Positions 1-7,034 of a DNA stretch of 13,858 nucleotides are shown here, one piece after another (the stretch's first letter is position 1; the number at the start of each line of letters is the position of its first letter). The notes below the pieces were generated by a model. That model was given only the letters and a program-made list of their open reading frames with translations, ran no database searches and was not told the DNA's origin. The stretch covers positions 1-13,858 of the forward strand of contig JACMNZ010000092.1 of NCBI GenBank assembly GCA_014378285.1, read 5' to 3'. The position numbers and the translations under genes are program-made. Source of the DNA: Pseudopedobacter sp. Its GTDB lineage: Bacteria > Bacteroidota > Bacteroidia > Sphingobacteriales > Sphingobacteriaceae.

Positions 1-620
1 TAGAAAGTTGTAAACGTGGCGAACCCTGTCTTCTTTTCTCTTATGAAGAATCTGCAGGCCAACTTATCCAAAATATGAAATCTATCGGCATTGATTTTGC
101 TCCATGGATAAAAAAAGGGCTATTAAAGATTGTGGCTATCAGACCTTCTTTTCTTGGTTTAGAGATGCATCTACTAAATGTTTATAAGTTGGTTGATAGT
201 TTTAAACCAAAAGCTGTGGTGGTAGATCCACTCACAAGCCTTATTGGAGAAGGCGACGAACGTGAGGTTTCATCGATGATTACCCGTATGATTGACCTCT
301 TTAAATCCAGAGGCATCACTACGTTTTTTACGAGTCTTGTCTCTGCAAACTTTAAAAGTAACACAAGTGGCGAAATAGGTGTTTCATCTTTGATTGACAC
401 CTGGATTGTTGTGAGAGTGGTAGAAGATGATGAGGGCAGAAAACGCACCCGTGAAATATTCATTGTAAAGTCTCGTGGAACTAATCATGATAGCGATGTA
501 CACAAGTTTATTTTGAGCGATGATGGGATTTTTTTAATACCTTATGCAGAATCTAAATATAGCGGCAACAAGAAAAAGGATTTTGATAAAAATGTGCCCG
601 AGAACAAAAAAAATAATTAA
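1..620 (+). CDS. KaiC-like RecA-family ATPase, C-terminal part (truncated by the window edge)
   Basis: The reading frame is already open at base 3, so the ATG at 75 is internal; about 205 residues are visible. Seen: a Tyr-Glu-Glu segment near bases 42-50, at the place of the KaiC catalytic glutamate pair; a Walker-B-like strand AVVVDPLTSL near 213-242; and near the end the KaiC signature RKRTREIF...KSRGTNH. The pattern GVSSLIDTW aligns with the autophosphorylation segment of the cyanobacterial KaiC CII domain, where Ser431-Thr432 are the phospho-sites; here the pair is Ser-Ser (bases 384-389). KaiC proteins are ATP-driven autokinases/ATPases. Outside cyanobacteria they are usually tied to signalling or stress responses rather than a true clock. 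The Walker A motif and any first RecA domain lie outside the window. The tail is Lys/Asn/Asp-rich and probably disordered. A CheB-like gene follows after 6 nt, suggesting an operon. Family call is firm; the cellular role is unknown. Confidence 0.88.
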   Translation, partial: ESCKRGEPCLLFSYEESAGQLIQNMKSIGIDFAPWIKKGLLKIVAIRPSFLGLEMHLLNVYKLVDSFKPKAVVVDPLTSLIGEGDEREVSSMITRMIDLFKSRGITTFFTSLVSANFKSNTSGEIGVSSLIDTWIVVRVVEDDEGRKRTREIFIVKSRGTNHDSDVHKFILSDDGIFLIPYAESKYSGNKKKDFDKNVPENKKNN

Positions 621-626
621 CAACCA

Positions 627-1202
627 ATGAAAGTAGTTCATCCTAAATTCATTGTAGGTATTGGCGGCTCGGCCGGTGCACTTAATGCATACAAGGATCT
701 GCTTGATGCAATGCCACCTGATACAGGTATGGCCTTTGTTATTATCTCTCACATGAATCCCACTGCCCATAGTCAGTTAGCTTTAATACTACAGAGGCAC
801 ACGATAATGTCGGTCATAGCGGCGGCTGATGCAATGGTAATCCTTAAAAATCATGTCTACGTAATTCCTCCAGACGCAGATCTTACCATGGATAACTATC
901 GCTTTAAAGTAATTTGCCCTCGCTCTGGCGGACACAAACAAATAGATTTATTTTTTATTTCACTGGCAAAGGCAATGGGTGAACTTGCTGTCGGAATTGT
1001 CCTTTCCGGATATGATGGCGATGGTACTTTAGGCTGCAAACATATCAAAGCTAACGGTGGAAAAACCTTTGCTCAGGACAGTTCTGCCGAAGTTAACCAC
1101 ATGCCGCTAAACGCTCAGGCTGCAGGTTGTATTGATTTCGTTTTACCACTTAACAAAATTCCAGAAAAAATAAAAAGCTTGGCAGCTGCGCTAAAAACTT
1201 AG
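627..1202 (+). CDS. Stand-alone CheB-type protein-glutamate methylesterase domain
   Basis: This 191-residue protein matches the CheB C-terminal catalytic domain alone; classical CheB (about 350 residues) also has an N-terminal receiver, which is absent here. Visible landmarks are the nucleophile loop GIGGSAGAL with Ser15, the segment ISHMNPTAHS with His42, and SGYDGDGT with Asp132, together forming the expected Ser-His-Asp triad. CheB hydrolyses gamma-glutamyl methyl esters, and deamidates glutamines, on chemoreceptors. In Bacteroidota such single domains often occur in non-chemotaxis two-component clusters with CheR and PAS kinases; no CheR or receptor is visible here. The ATG lies 6 nt after the KaiC-like stop, so the pair is likely co-transcribed. 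With no receiver, any regulation would come from partners rather than cis phosphorylation. The real substrate is unknown. Confidence 0.88.
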   Translation: MKVVHPKFIVGIGGSAGALNAYKDLLDAMPPDTGMAFVIISHMNPTAHSQLALILQRHTIMSVIAAADAMVILKNHVYVIPPDADLTMDNYRFKVICPRSGGHKQIDLFFISLAKAMGELAVGIVLSGYDGDGTLGCKHIKANGGKTFAQDSSAEVNHMPLNAQAAGCIDFVLPLNKIPEKIKSLAAALKT

Positions 1203-1252
1203 AAACAATTTACACTTATCAGTTTTAATTGCGAGTTATTAGACCTGTTTCG

Positions 1253-1302
1253 TCCTGAAAAAAGTTTACAGTCTTTGTTATAATCCTGTAATAAGTTTAC
1301 AG
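1253..1302 (+). repeat. Imperfect 19-nt direct repeat, 31-nt period
   Basis: Bases 1253-1271 and 1284-1302 share the pattern tcctg-NaaN-aagtttacag and match at 17 of 19 positions. The second copy sits inside the stem-loop at 1285-1303. The repeat lies between two convergent gene ends, so it may be a remnant or part of the termination structure rather than an operator. Confidence 0.4.
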
Positions 1303-1323
1303 GTGAATCAAATTCATTTTTTT
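1285..1323 (+). terminator. Probable terminator of the kaiC-like/cheB-like operon
   Basis: Two adjacent hairpins follow the cheB-like stop by about 80 nt. The first has 7-bp arms CCTGTAA (1285-1291) and TTACAGG (1297-1303). The second has arms TGAAT (1304-1308) and ATTCA (1312-1316) with a 3-nt loop and runs into seven T residues (1317-1323). The second stem is short and AT-only, so efficiency is uncertain. Confidence 0.45.
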
Positions 1324-1412
1324 GAATGAGAATTGGGACATAGACTTACAGCATTAACATTGCTTTTGTACTTATTTTTTGTATCCAGTTATAAATGGTT
1401 AGCTTATCAATT

Positions 1413-3083
1413 CTAGTATCCTTCAGCCTTATCATCTCCTCTTTTATCTGCACCCGTTTCTAAGCCCTCTTTCAATTGTAATATTGCGTCAACTCTTCCC
1501 ATCGTACCACGCAACTCTATCTTATAACCTTTTTTTAATAACGAATTCGTTGTTGCCTCATCAAAAGCACCCTTTTCACTATATATGATATCTGGTAACC
1601 ATTGATGATGAAAACGAGTGGCATTTACCGCTTCTTGCATATTCATATTAAATTCCACAACGTTTAAAAACACCTGGAATACAGAGGTGATAATGGTAGA
1701 TCCTCCGGGTGTACCTAAAACCATAAATAGTTTGCCATTTTTTTCGACAATTGTAGGCGTCATGGAACTTAACATGCGCTTGTTTGGTGCAATGGCATTG
1801 GCTTCGCCACCTATCAATCCATATAAATTTGGTGATCCGGGTTTAACCGAAAAATCGTCCATCTCATTATTTAACAAAAAGCCAGCATTTTCTACGGCTA
1901 CAAAACTGCCGTAAGAACCATTTAAAGTAGTGGTGATAGATACCGCATTTTTATCTTTGTCAACAATAGAAAAATGGGTGGTCTCCTCAGATTCCTTAGC
2001 TACAATTTCGCCCGCCATAATTTGGGTACTGGGGCTAGCTTTTGTCCAGCTCATGTTGGCCATACGGCTTTTTTGATAACTGGTATCCAGTAATGCTTTT
2101 TGTGGTACGGCAACAAAATCAGGGTCGCCTAAATGCGTGGCCCGGTCGGCATAAACCCGTCTCTCAGCCTCTACCATCAGTTGTATGGTAGAATCTCGTC
2201 TTGCTCCCCAATGTGAGATTGGGTATGGAGCAACAGATTGCAGGAGTTGTAATAATGCAATTCCTCCACTAGATGGTGGTGGCATAGAGGTGATCTGATA
2301 ATCTTTATAACTGTTTGTTAACGGTTTTCTCCAAACCGAATGGTAATCCCGTAGGTCGTTGAGGGTAATTATTCCCTTACCTCTGTTCATTTCAGCAACT
2401 AAGCATTTTGCTACCCAGCCTTTATAAAATCCCTTTCTCCCGTATTTCTGAATCTCCATCAAGGTATTTGCTAAATCTTTTTGAACCAACGTATCGCCTG
2501 TTTTCCAAAAACTCTTGCTAGTAAAGGCACTTGGCCCTTGTGTATATTTCTTAAAAAAAGGCGCATAATAATTGAGTTCTTCCGCTTGTTTAGCCGTTAT
2601 TTTAAAACCATTATTAGCCAAATTAATGGCAGGCTGTAACAGTAATTTCCAGTTTAATTTGCCCAGGCGTTTGTGCGCCATAGCCATACCATCCACGCTT
2701 CCGGGTATCCCAGCGGCCAAATGGCCATACAAGCTTTTTTCTTTTACAACAGATCCCAAGCTATCTAAATACATGTCCCTAGCGGCCAATTTTGGAGCTT
2801 TCTCTCTAAAATCTAGCGTTAATTTTTTCCCTTTACTACTTCTATAAACCATAAAACCACCGCCGCCAATGTTGCCCGCATTAGGGTACACTACCGCTAA
2901 AGCAAATTGAACTGCAACTGCTGCATCAATGGCATTTCCTCCCTGTTTCAATATATCAACACCTATTTTAGATGCCTCGGGATGCCCAGAAACTACAGCG
3001 CCATTTTTATAATATTGCGTTTGTGAAAACGCCTTAACACCAAATAAAAGGATTGCCAGTAATAAAATCAGATTTGTTTTCAT
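1413..3083 (-). CDS. ggt: Gamma-glutamyltransferase (gamma-glutamyltranspeptidase), periplasmic
   Basis: Ggt transfers or hydrolyses the gamma-glutamyl group of glutathione and related compounds. The ATG at 3083 gives 556 residues and a signal peptide starting MKTNLILLLAILLFG, ending near Ser20-Gln21. A longer reading from a GTG at 3110 would run through a palindrome and add only a poor N-terminus. The precursor self-cleaves before a catalytic threonine: here ETTHFS, Thr368, with the following VDKDKNAVSITTTLNGSYGSF-type stretch as in E. coli. Other landmarks: LDFREKAP with the substrate-binding Arg93, PPPSSGG near 267-273, LSSM (Ser439-440), GTPGGS (Gly460-461), NRGKGIITLNDL and the FHHQWLPD segment. 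The lid-loop region (NLYGLIGGEANAIAPNKR) is present, as in glutathione-type enzymes. The length and motifs indicate an intact enzyme. It lies downstream of a TonB receptor on the same strand but separated by a structured repeat, so co-transcription is uncertain. Confidence 0.95.
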   Translation of the reverse strand: MKTNLILLLAILLFGVKAFSQTQYYKNGAVVSGHPEASKIGVDILKQGGNAIDAAVAVQFALAVVYPNAGNIGGGGFMVYRSSKGKKLTLDFREKAPKLAARDMYLDSLGSVVKEKSLYGHLAAGIPGSVDGMAMAHKRLGKLNWKLLLQPAINLANNGFKITAKQAEELNYYAPFFKKYTQGPSAFTSKSFWKTGDTLVQKDLANTLMEIQKYGRKGFYKGWVAKCLVAEMNRGKGIITLNDLRDYHSVWRKPLTNSYKDYQITSMPPPSSGGIALLQLLQSVAPYPISHWGARRDSTIQLMVEAERRVYADRATHLGDPDFVAVPQKALLDTSYQKSRMANMSWTKASPSTQIMAGEIVAKESEETTHFSIVDKDKNAVSITTTLNGSYGSFVAVENAGFLLNNEMDDFSVKPGSPNLYGLIGGEANAIAPNKRMLSSMTPTIVEKNGKLFMVLGTPGGSTIITSVFQVFLNVVEFNMNMQEAVNATRFHHQWLPDIIYSEKGAFDEATTNSLLKKGYKIELRGTMGRVDAILQLKEGLETGADKRGDDKAEGY

Positions 3084-3101
3084 GTAAGCTAATAACAGGA
3101 A

Positions 3102-3126
3102 ATGGGGCACAAATTGTGTACCCCAT
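3102..3126 (-). promoter_or_regulatory. 25-nt near-perfect palindrome just upstream of ggt
   Basis: The outer arms ATGGGG (3102-3107) and CCCCAT (3121-3126) pair perfectly, and inner ACA/TGT triplets also pair; 10 of 12 positions in each arm match. It ends 19 nt before the ggt ATG. It could be an operator or a hairpin in the ggt leader. No T-run follows on the minus strand, which argues against a simple terminator. Confidence 0.45.
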
Positions 3127-3148
3127 ATTAAAAATATTTAAATTTTTT

Positions 3149-3242
3149 GGGCGTTCCCCAAGCTACGCAAGGGACGGGCTTTCCGTTACAATTTTTTTGC
3201 TTCCAAAAAAGCAAAAAAGATTTCCACTGCAATCCCTAACGC
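3149..3242. repeat. Structured intergenic repeat (REP-like element typical of Bacteroidota)
   Basis: This roughly 94-nt unit begins gggcgttcccc and ends aatccctaacgc. The ends pair (gcgtt at 3151-3155 with aacgc at 3238-3242). An internal hairpin has 10-bp arms ttttttgctt (3193-3202) and aagcaaaaaa (3209-3218). The motif tttcc-N5-caat occurs twice (from 3181 and from 3221, with one base changed). From memory, intergenic elements with this begin-and-end pattern recur in Pedobacter, Sphingobacterium and Flavobacterium genomes; copy number here cannot be checked. It encodes no protein and fills the space between the receptor gene and ggt. Confidence 0.6.
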
Positions 3243-3243
3243 T

Positions 3244-3260
3244 ACCTACAATGTGTAGGT
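3244..3260 (-). terminator. Stem-loop overlapping the stop codon of the TonB-dependent receptor gene
   Basis: Perfect 7-bp arms acctaca (3244-3250) and tgtaggt (3254-3260) with a 3-nt loop. The receptor's stop codon (3246-3248) lies inside the stem. There is no T-run, so intrinsic termination is doubtful; the hairpin could instead protect the mRNA 3' end. Confidence 0.35.
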
Positions 3261-6116
3261 TATCTTTCCAGAAATAAAACGTCCGTTAAAACCAAATTGT
3301 GTTACAGCTCGGCTATATAAAAACCTACCGTTAGAAGTATTATCTCTGCCACCGGTATAGCCATTAACACTGCTTAGGTTGTTTTCATTATTACGTGGGT
3401 CTATATACATTTTGTCTGGATAAACGTCAAATAAATTATTGATTCCAATATTTGCACCTAGTTGTTTCGTGATCTTGTAACCTACAGAAAGGTCGGTAAC
3501 CCATTTTCCTGCATACACCTGATCCATTTCTAAAGGTAAATTATTCGCTGCGATAGTTGGATCTACCGGATTTAAGAACGCTACTTCACCAAATCTTACT
3601 GTTCTTAAAGAAATGTCTAACTTTTTATAAGAGTAGGCACTACTTAAATTAAGTTTGCTTTTTGGTACGGATGATTCAAATCTTGAACGCTCTGTCCTAT
3701 CAAACAATCTTGCTTTTAAGGTAGGGTCTGCCTCAATAACAGCAGATCCTTTTATCTCTCTAACTTTAGTTTCATTAAAATTAACAGCTGCTGATAAAGT
3801 TAGGTTACTCACCTTGTTCAATATTATTTTATCAGTAAGCACTACATCCAAACCTTTTGTTCTTGTAGAAATGGCATTGGTAAAAAACTGCACACTATTT
3901 ATTTGAGCTGTTGGGTCTACTGTATTTAATATCTGATTTACTAATCCGTTTGGGTTTAATACGCCAGCAACACGCTCTCTTGCATATTGAGAAGAAAACA
4001 CGATACGATCGTCAATATCTATTTGATAAGCATCAATGGTGTAGGTTAGGCCTTCAATTATTTTCCCTGCAATTCCTATACTGGCAGATCTAGATTTTTC
4101 TGCTTTTAGAGATTCCACACCAAATTTCCTTACTATGGGATTGTCATTATTTACTGTTAATACCTGCGTTGGTAAACCACTAATAAATTGAGTGCTTTCG
4201 TTACCAAAATACCTTTGCGCTAAAGAGGGTGCTCTAAAGCCCGTTGCATACGCACCACGTACAGATAATTGTTTAATTACTTTAACTTTTCCGGCAATTT
4301 TATAAGAAAAATTAGAACCAAAATCGCTAAAATTTTCAAACCTACCGGCTCCTTCCAAAACTATGTTTTTTCCTAACTCCGCTTCATAATCTGCGTAAAG
4401 TCCAATATTACTTCTTGATTCATTGAGCGCATTTGCAGGTCTATAACCTGGGAACACTTGGGCGCCTGCGGCTGCAAAGCCACTACCTACTGCTCTGCCC
4501 TGGATACCTTTAGAAGGCTGACCAAAAGAATAAGATAGCTCTTCACCAGCGGTTATTGCATAATTATCAATTCTATATTCTGCACCATAAGCAGTGTTTA
4601 AAGATTTAAGGAAACTTGAAAATTCATACTTTTTAGACACGTCAAAATTAGTGGTATTCTGTGCAAAACGAACTTTGCCTGCATAAAATGCTGTAGGACT
4701 AGTCCCAATTGGTAAAGAAGCATTTAAAGTGTTTTCAATATCAAAGCGAATTCCGTTGCTACCAAAAGAGTTGCTAATATCATAATTCCAATCGCTGATT
4801 TTCCCTTTTAATCCGCCACTAAGAGAAAAATCGTTAATGGTGGTGTTTATAAAAGGCAAAAAGCCATTAGGATAAATGCTCACATCTATTTGGGTTGACT
4901 GTGTAGGCAAACGAGTAAAACCTGCTGCCATACCTGTTTTACGGGTATATCCAACGGCTAAATAACCTTTCATGTTTTTTCCAATCTCATATTCACCATT
5001 TGCAAATGAGCCATAATTTTTAGAATGTGAGTTCCCCACAATCATATTGTTACGACTTACGCCGTTTGTTACCGCTCTAGCATTGTCTATAGCTTTTAAA
5101 CCAGCAAAACGTGTTTGAAAATCAGCTTCACTTTCTGAGCTCCCTTTAGAAGGACTTGCGGAATATAACATTGGGCGGGTATCAAAGCCGCCTCGATTGG
5201 TCGCTCCCCTGTCTAAGTATTGTGCTGCTAAGCTTACAAATCCTTTGTTATTCAGATTCCAGCCTTTGCTTGCATCCACTTGGTACGTTTTACCGTCAGT
5301 ATGCTCTCTACCTAAAGCATTAGATTGTGACTGACCATACAAAGCAGATATTAGAAGTGGAGTTTCTTTTTTTAATACAAGGTTAATTACGCCAGCGATG
5401 GCATCCGAACCATATTGTGCGGCTGCTCCATCTCTCAAAACTTCTATTCTTTCTATAGCTGCAACAGGGATTGAGTTCATATCTGTACCTACCGAACCAC
5501 GTCCAAATGTGCCGTTGATGTTTACCAATGCGGTGGTGTGTCTTCTCTTACCGTTTACCAAAACCAAAACCTGATCTGGCCCTAAACCACGCAAAGATGC
5601 AGGGTCTATATGGTCGGTTCCATCAGCTACAGTTTGGCGATTAGAGCTAAATGAGGGAGCGATATAATTTAAGATTTGAGTTACATCTAGCTGTGGGAAA
5701 CTTTTAAGCTCTTTGGCAGAAATAACATCTACTGGCACCAAAGAGTTTACGTTTGTACGTGGCTTAGTTGAGCGAGAACCAATTACCGAAACCTCGGATA
5801 AGGAAGTACCTGATGATTTTAAAGCAAAATTTATGTTGACAATACTATTGCCTACTGTTACCTCTTGAGTTTGTGCTTCATAACCAATAAATGTAACTTT
5901 TAAAGTGTACTTGCCACTTGCTAATTTGAGGTTATAATCTCCGTTGGCATTGGTTGCTGTACCCGTTTTGCTATTAAGCACAGAAATACTTACACCTGGC
6001 ATGGCGCTACCATCTGCGCCATCGGTAATTTTCCCTTTTATGCCTTGAGCAAATAAGTTAAAAGTGCTTACTATAAAAAATAGTAAAAGACTGATTTTTT
6101 TGTAATGATTTGTCAT
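3246..6116 (-). CDS. TonB-dependent outer-membrane receptor with carboxypeptidase-regulatory-like N-terminal domain
   Basis: TonB-dependent receptors import scarce ligands such as siderophores, cobalamin or oligosaccharides across the outer membrane using the TonB-ExbBD energy chain. The ATG at 6116 gives 956 residues and a clear signal peptide (MTNHYKKISLLLFFIVST, cleaved near Ala23-Gln24). A longer TTG start at 6185 would overlap the promoter box. In order: a carboxypeptidase-regulatory-like Ig domain (about 25-99, with GIKGKITDGADGSAMPGV), a short linker with the SEVSVIGSR segment, the plug (about 126-249, with LRGLGPDQVLVLVNGKRRH and RDGAAAQYGSDAIAGVINL), then the 22-strand barrel to the C-terminus (...FISGKITYTL), including the usual GAYATGFRAPSLAQRYFG motif. 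No SusD gene follows, which argues against a classic Sus-type glycan importer. The ligand cannot be predicted. The gene is complete. Confidence 0.95.
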   Translation of the reverse strand: MTNHYKKISLLLFFIVSTFNLFAQGIKGKITDGADGSAMPGVSISVLNSKTGTATNANGDYNLKLASGKYTLKVTFIGYEAQTQEVTVGNSIVNINFALKSSGTSLSEVSVIGSRSTKPRTNVNSLVPVDVISAKELKSFPQLDVTQILNYIAPSFSSNRQTVADGTDHIDPASLRGLGPDQVLVLVNGKRRHTTALVNINGTFGRGSVGTDMNSIPVAAIERIEVLRDGAAAQYGSDAIAGVINLVLKKETPLLISALYGQSQSNALGREHTDGKTYQVDASKGWNLNNKGFVSLAAQYLDRGATNRGGFDTRPMLYSASPSKGSSESEADFQTRFAGLKAIDNARAVTNGVSRNNMIVGNSHSKNYGSFANGEYEIGKNMKGYLAVGYTRKTGMAAGFTRLPTQSTQIDVSIYPNGFLPFINTTINDFSLSGGLKGKISDWNYDISNSFGSNGIRFDIENTLNASLPIGTSPTAFYAGKVRFAQNTTNFDVSKKYEFSSFLKSLNTAYGAEYRIDNYAITAGEELSYSFGQPSKGIQGRAVGSGFAAAGAQVFPGYRPANALNESRSNIGLYADYEAELGKNIVLEGAGRFENFSDFGSNFSYKIAGKVKVIKQLSVRGAYATGFRAPSLAQRYFGNESTQFISGLPTQVLTVNNDNPIVRKFGVESLKAEKSRSASIGIAGKIIEGLTYTIDAYQIDIDDRIVFSSQYARERVAGVLNPNGLVNQILNTVDPTAQINSVQFFTNAISTRTKGLDVVLTDKIILNKVSNLTLSAAVNFNETKVREIKGSAVIEADPTLKARLFDRTERSRFESSVPKSKLNLSSAYSYKKLDISLRTVRFGEVAFLNPVDPTIAANNLPLEMDQVYAGKWVTDLSVGYKITKQLGANIGINNLFDVYPDKMYIDPRNNENNLSSVNGYTGGRDNTSNGRFLYSRAVTQFGFNGRFISGKITYTL

Positions 6117-6182
6117 ATAAGTTTGTTTAAATTTATTTAAGCTGCATAATATAAGTACAATTTTTGTGTTTTGTTTTTCTTT

Positions 6183-6216
6183 CAAAGATAAAATATACTA
6201 AATCACTAACTTACAA
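6183..6216 (-). promoter_or_regulatory. Bacteroidota-type promoter for the TonB-dependent receptor
   Basis: On the minus strand, TATCTTTG (6190-6183) matches the TAnnTTTG -7 consensus exactly. A TTG (6216-6214) lies 23 nt upstream, at the long end of the spacing known for the -33 box. Transcription would start near 6176, leaving a leader of about 60 nt before the ATG at 6116. This also supports the 6116 start. Confidence 0.55.
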
Positions 6217-6454
6217 TATATTAAAGATTTATTTTTTGGTAAATTAAACCTTATTGTTAGTTTCTTAGTGTATAAAACAAAAGCATTTAATAAAATTCAT
6301 TTATATTATTTTCTTTTAAAGAAATATTATTTAACCCTATAAAAGTAAATTGATTGATCAAAAAAAAGACAAGCAAATCTGGATATCTTTCCTGTTTAAA
6401 AAAAATTACCCGTATTTAAAATTATAGAAATTTTGATGTGAATTGAGGGTAAAA

Positions 6455-6481
6455 GCTGTGAAATACTAACGCTTTCGCAGC
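6455..6481 (+). other. Stem-loop (9-bp stem) in the divergent intergenic region
   Basis: Arms gctgtgaaa (6455-6463) and tttcgcagc (6473-6481) pair fully in + strand RNA with one G-U pair; the loop is 9 nt. In minus strand RNA the same position becomes an A-C mismatch, so the structure fits a + strand transcript better. It is a GC-richer spot in AT-rich DNA, directly followed by the palindrome at 6488-6504. Confidence 0.35.
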
Positions 6482-6487
6482 CTAAAA

Positions 6488-6504
6488 AATCTAAAGTTTA
6501 GATT
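6488..6504. promoter_or_regulatory. 17-bp perfect palindrome, candidate operator
   Basis: Arms aatctaaa (6488-6495) and tttagatt (6497-6504) are perfect inverted repeats around a single central base. This symmetry suits a dimeric transcription factor. It lies about 300 nt upstream of the receptor promoter and 530 nt upstream of yaiO, so which gene it might control is unclear. Confidence 0.35.
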
Positions 6505-6526
6505 GCAGTTTAATTTTAAAATCACC

Positions 6527-6636
6527 TTCATATCCTATAAAAATTACCATCTTTTCCCTAAAAACCGTTATACAATTCTTTGGATATTTTCCAAAATCTC
6601 CCATGTTTCATATCCTATTTACAAATGTCCGTTATA
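6527..6636 (+). repeat. Short direct repeats in the intergenic region
   Basis: The 12-mer ttcatatcctat occurs at 6527-6538 and 6607-6618. Each copy is followed by the 8-mer ccgttata (6565-6572 and 6629-6636). A partial third copy, ttcatat, begins at 6666. The spacings differ, so this is not a regular array; it may be a decayed duplication or repeated binding sites. Confidence 0.3.
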
Positions 6637-7034
6637 ATTTTTCAAAAGCCTGACATGTGTAGTATTTCATATGAGATTTACATAAAGAACAAGTTCTGCA
6701 TTTGTTACAATACTGTATTTAAACAAGTTTTGGCCATATTAGGCTTGATTGTAATGTAGAGATGGGAAGTGCAACAGATTTTGCAGAAACTGACTAATTT
6801 TAAAAAGGAGTAATTTAAAGCTGCTTACAAAAATTTGATTTAGAGCTAATAGAAGACTTAAATTCAAGTATTAAATGCAATAGTGTTTAAAATTATTAAA
6901 TTTTAAAAGAAACAAATGTTAATTTAAATCGTATTCAGTTCTTTAGAATGATTGGTAGTCATTGATTTTACAAAAAGAATCAATAATCTAAATTAAAAAT
7001 TTAAAATTGCTTCAAAACCCTAACTCGTAATAAA

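Larger units (their letters stand above)
6217..7034. other. Long AT-rich divergent intergenic region without a recognisable gene
   Basis: About 0.8 kb separates the receptor promoter from the yaiO start. Stops are dense in all frames and no ORF with coding character was seen. The region holds a GC-richer stem-loop (6455-6481), a 17-bp palindrome (6488-6504), a small hairpin with arms tttgga (6579-6584) and tccaaa (6590-6595), an imperfect inverted repeat (6621-6629 with 6652-6660) and short direct repeats. No exact TAnnTTTG box was found on the + strand, so the yaiO promoter remains unassigned. An sRNA or a long structured leader is possible but not shown. Confidence 0.5.

Noticed and set aside
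1618..1914. 98-codon + strand ORF inside ggt
   Set aside because: Antisense to the conserved small subunit of Ggt; no independent coding signal.
3084..3110. Longer ggt start at GTG 3110
   Set aside because: It adds nine residues before a perfect signal peptide and runs into the palindrome; the ATG at 3083 is better.
3084..3245. SusD partner gene after the TonB receptor
   Set aside because: Only 162 nt of repeat and palindrome lie between the receptor and ggt; no SusD lipoprotein is encoded, so the locus is not called a Sus-type glycan locus.
3053..3277. 74-codon + strand ORF across the ggt start and the intergenic repeat
   Set aside because: It runs through the palindrome and the repeat element, so its openness comes from those sequences rather than from coding.
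6117..6185. Longer TonB receptor start at TTG 6185
   Set aside because: It would place the start codon inside the TAnnTTTG box and before the signal peptide; the ATG at 6116 is better.
6763..6786. Possible sigma-54 promoter (tggg... ttgca)
   Set aside because: The distance between the GG and GC elements is far longer than the fixed spacing sigma-54 needs.
6804..6830. aaggag motif suggesting a hidden small gene
   Set aside because: No ATG, GTG or TTG at usable spacing opens a frame of any length after it.
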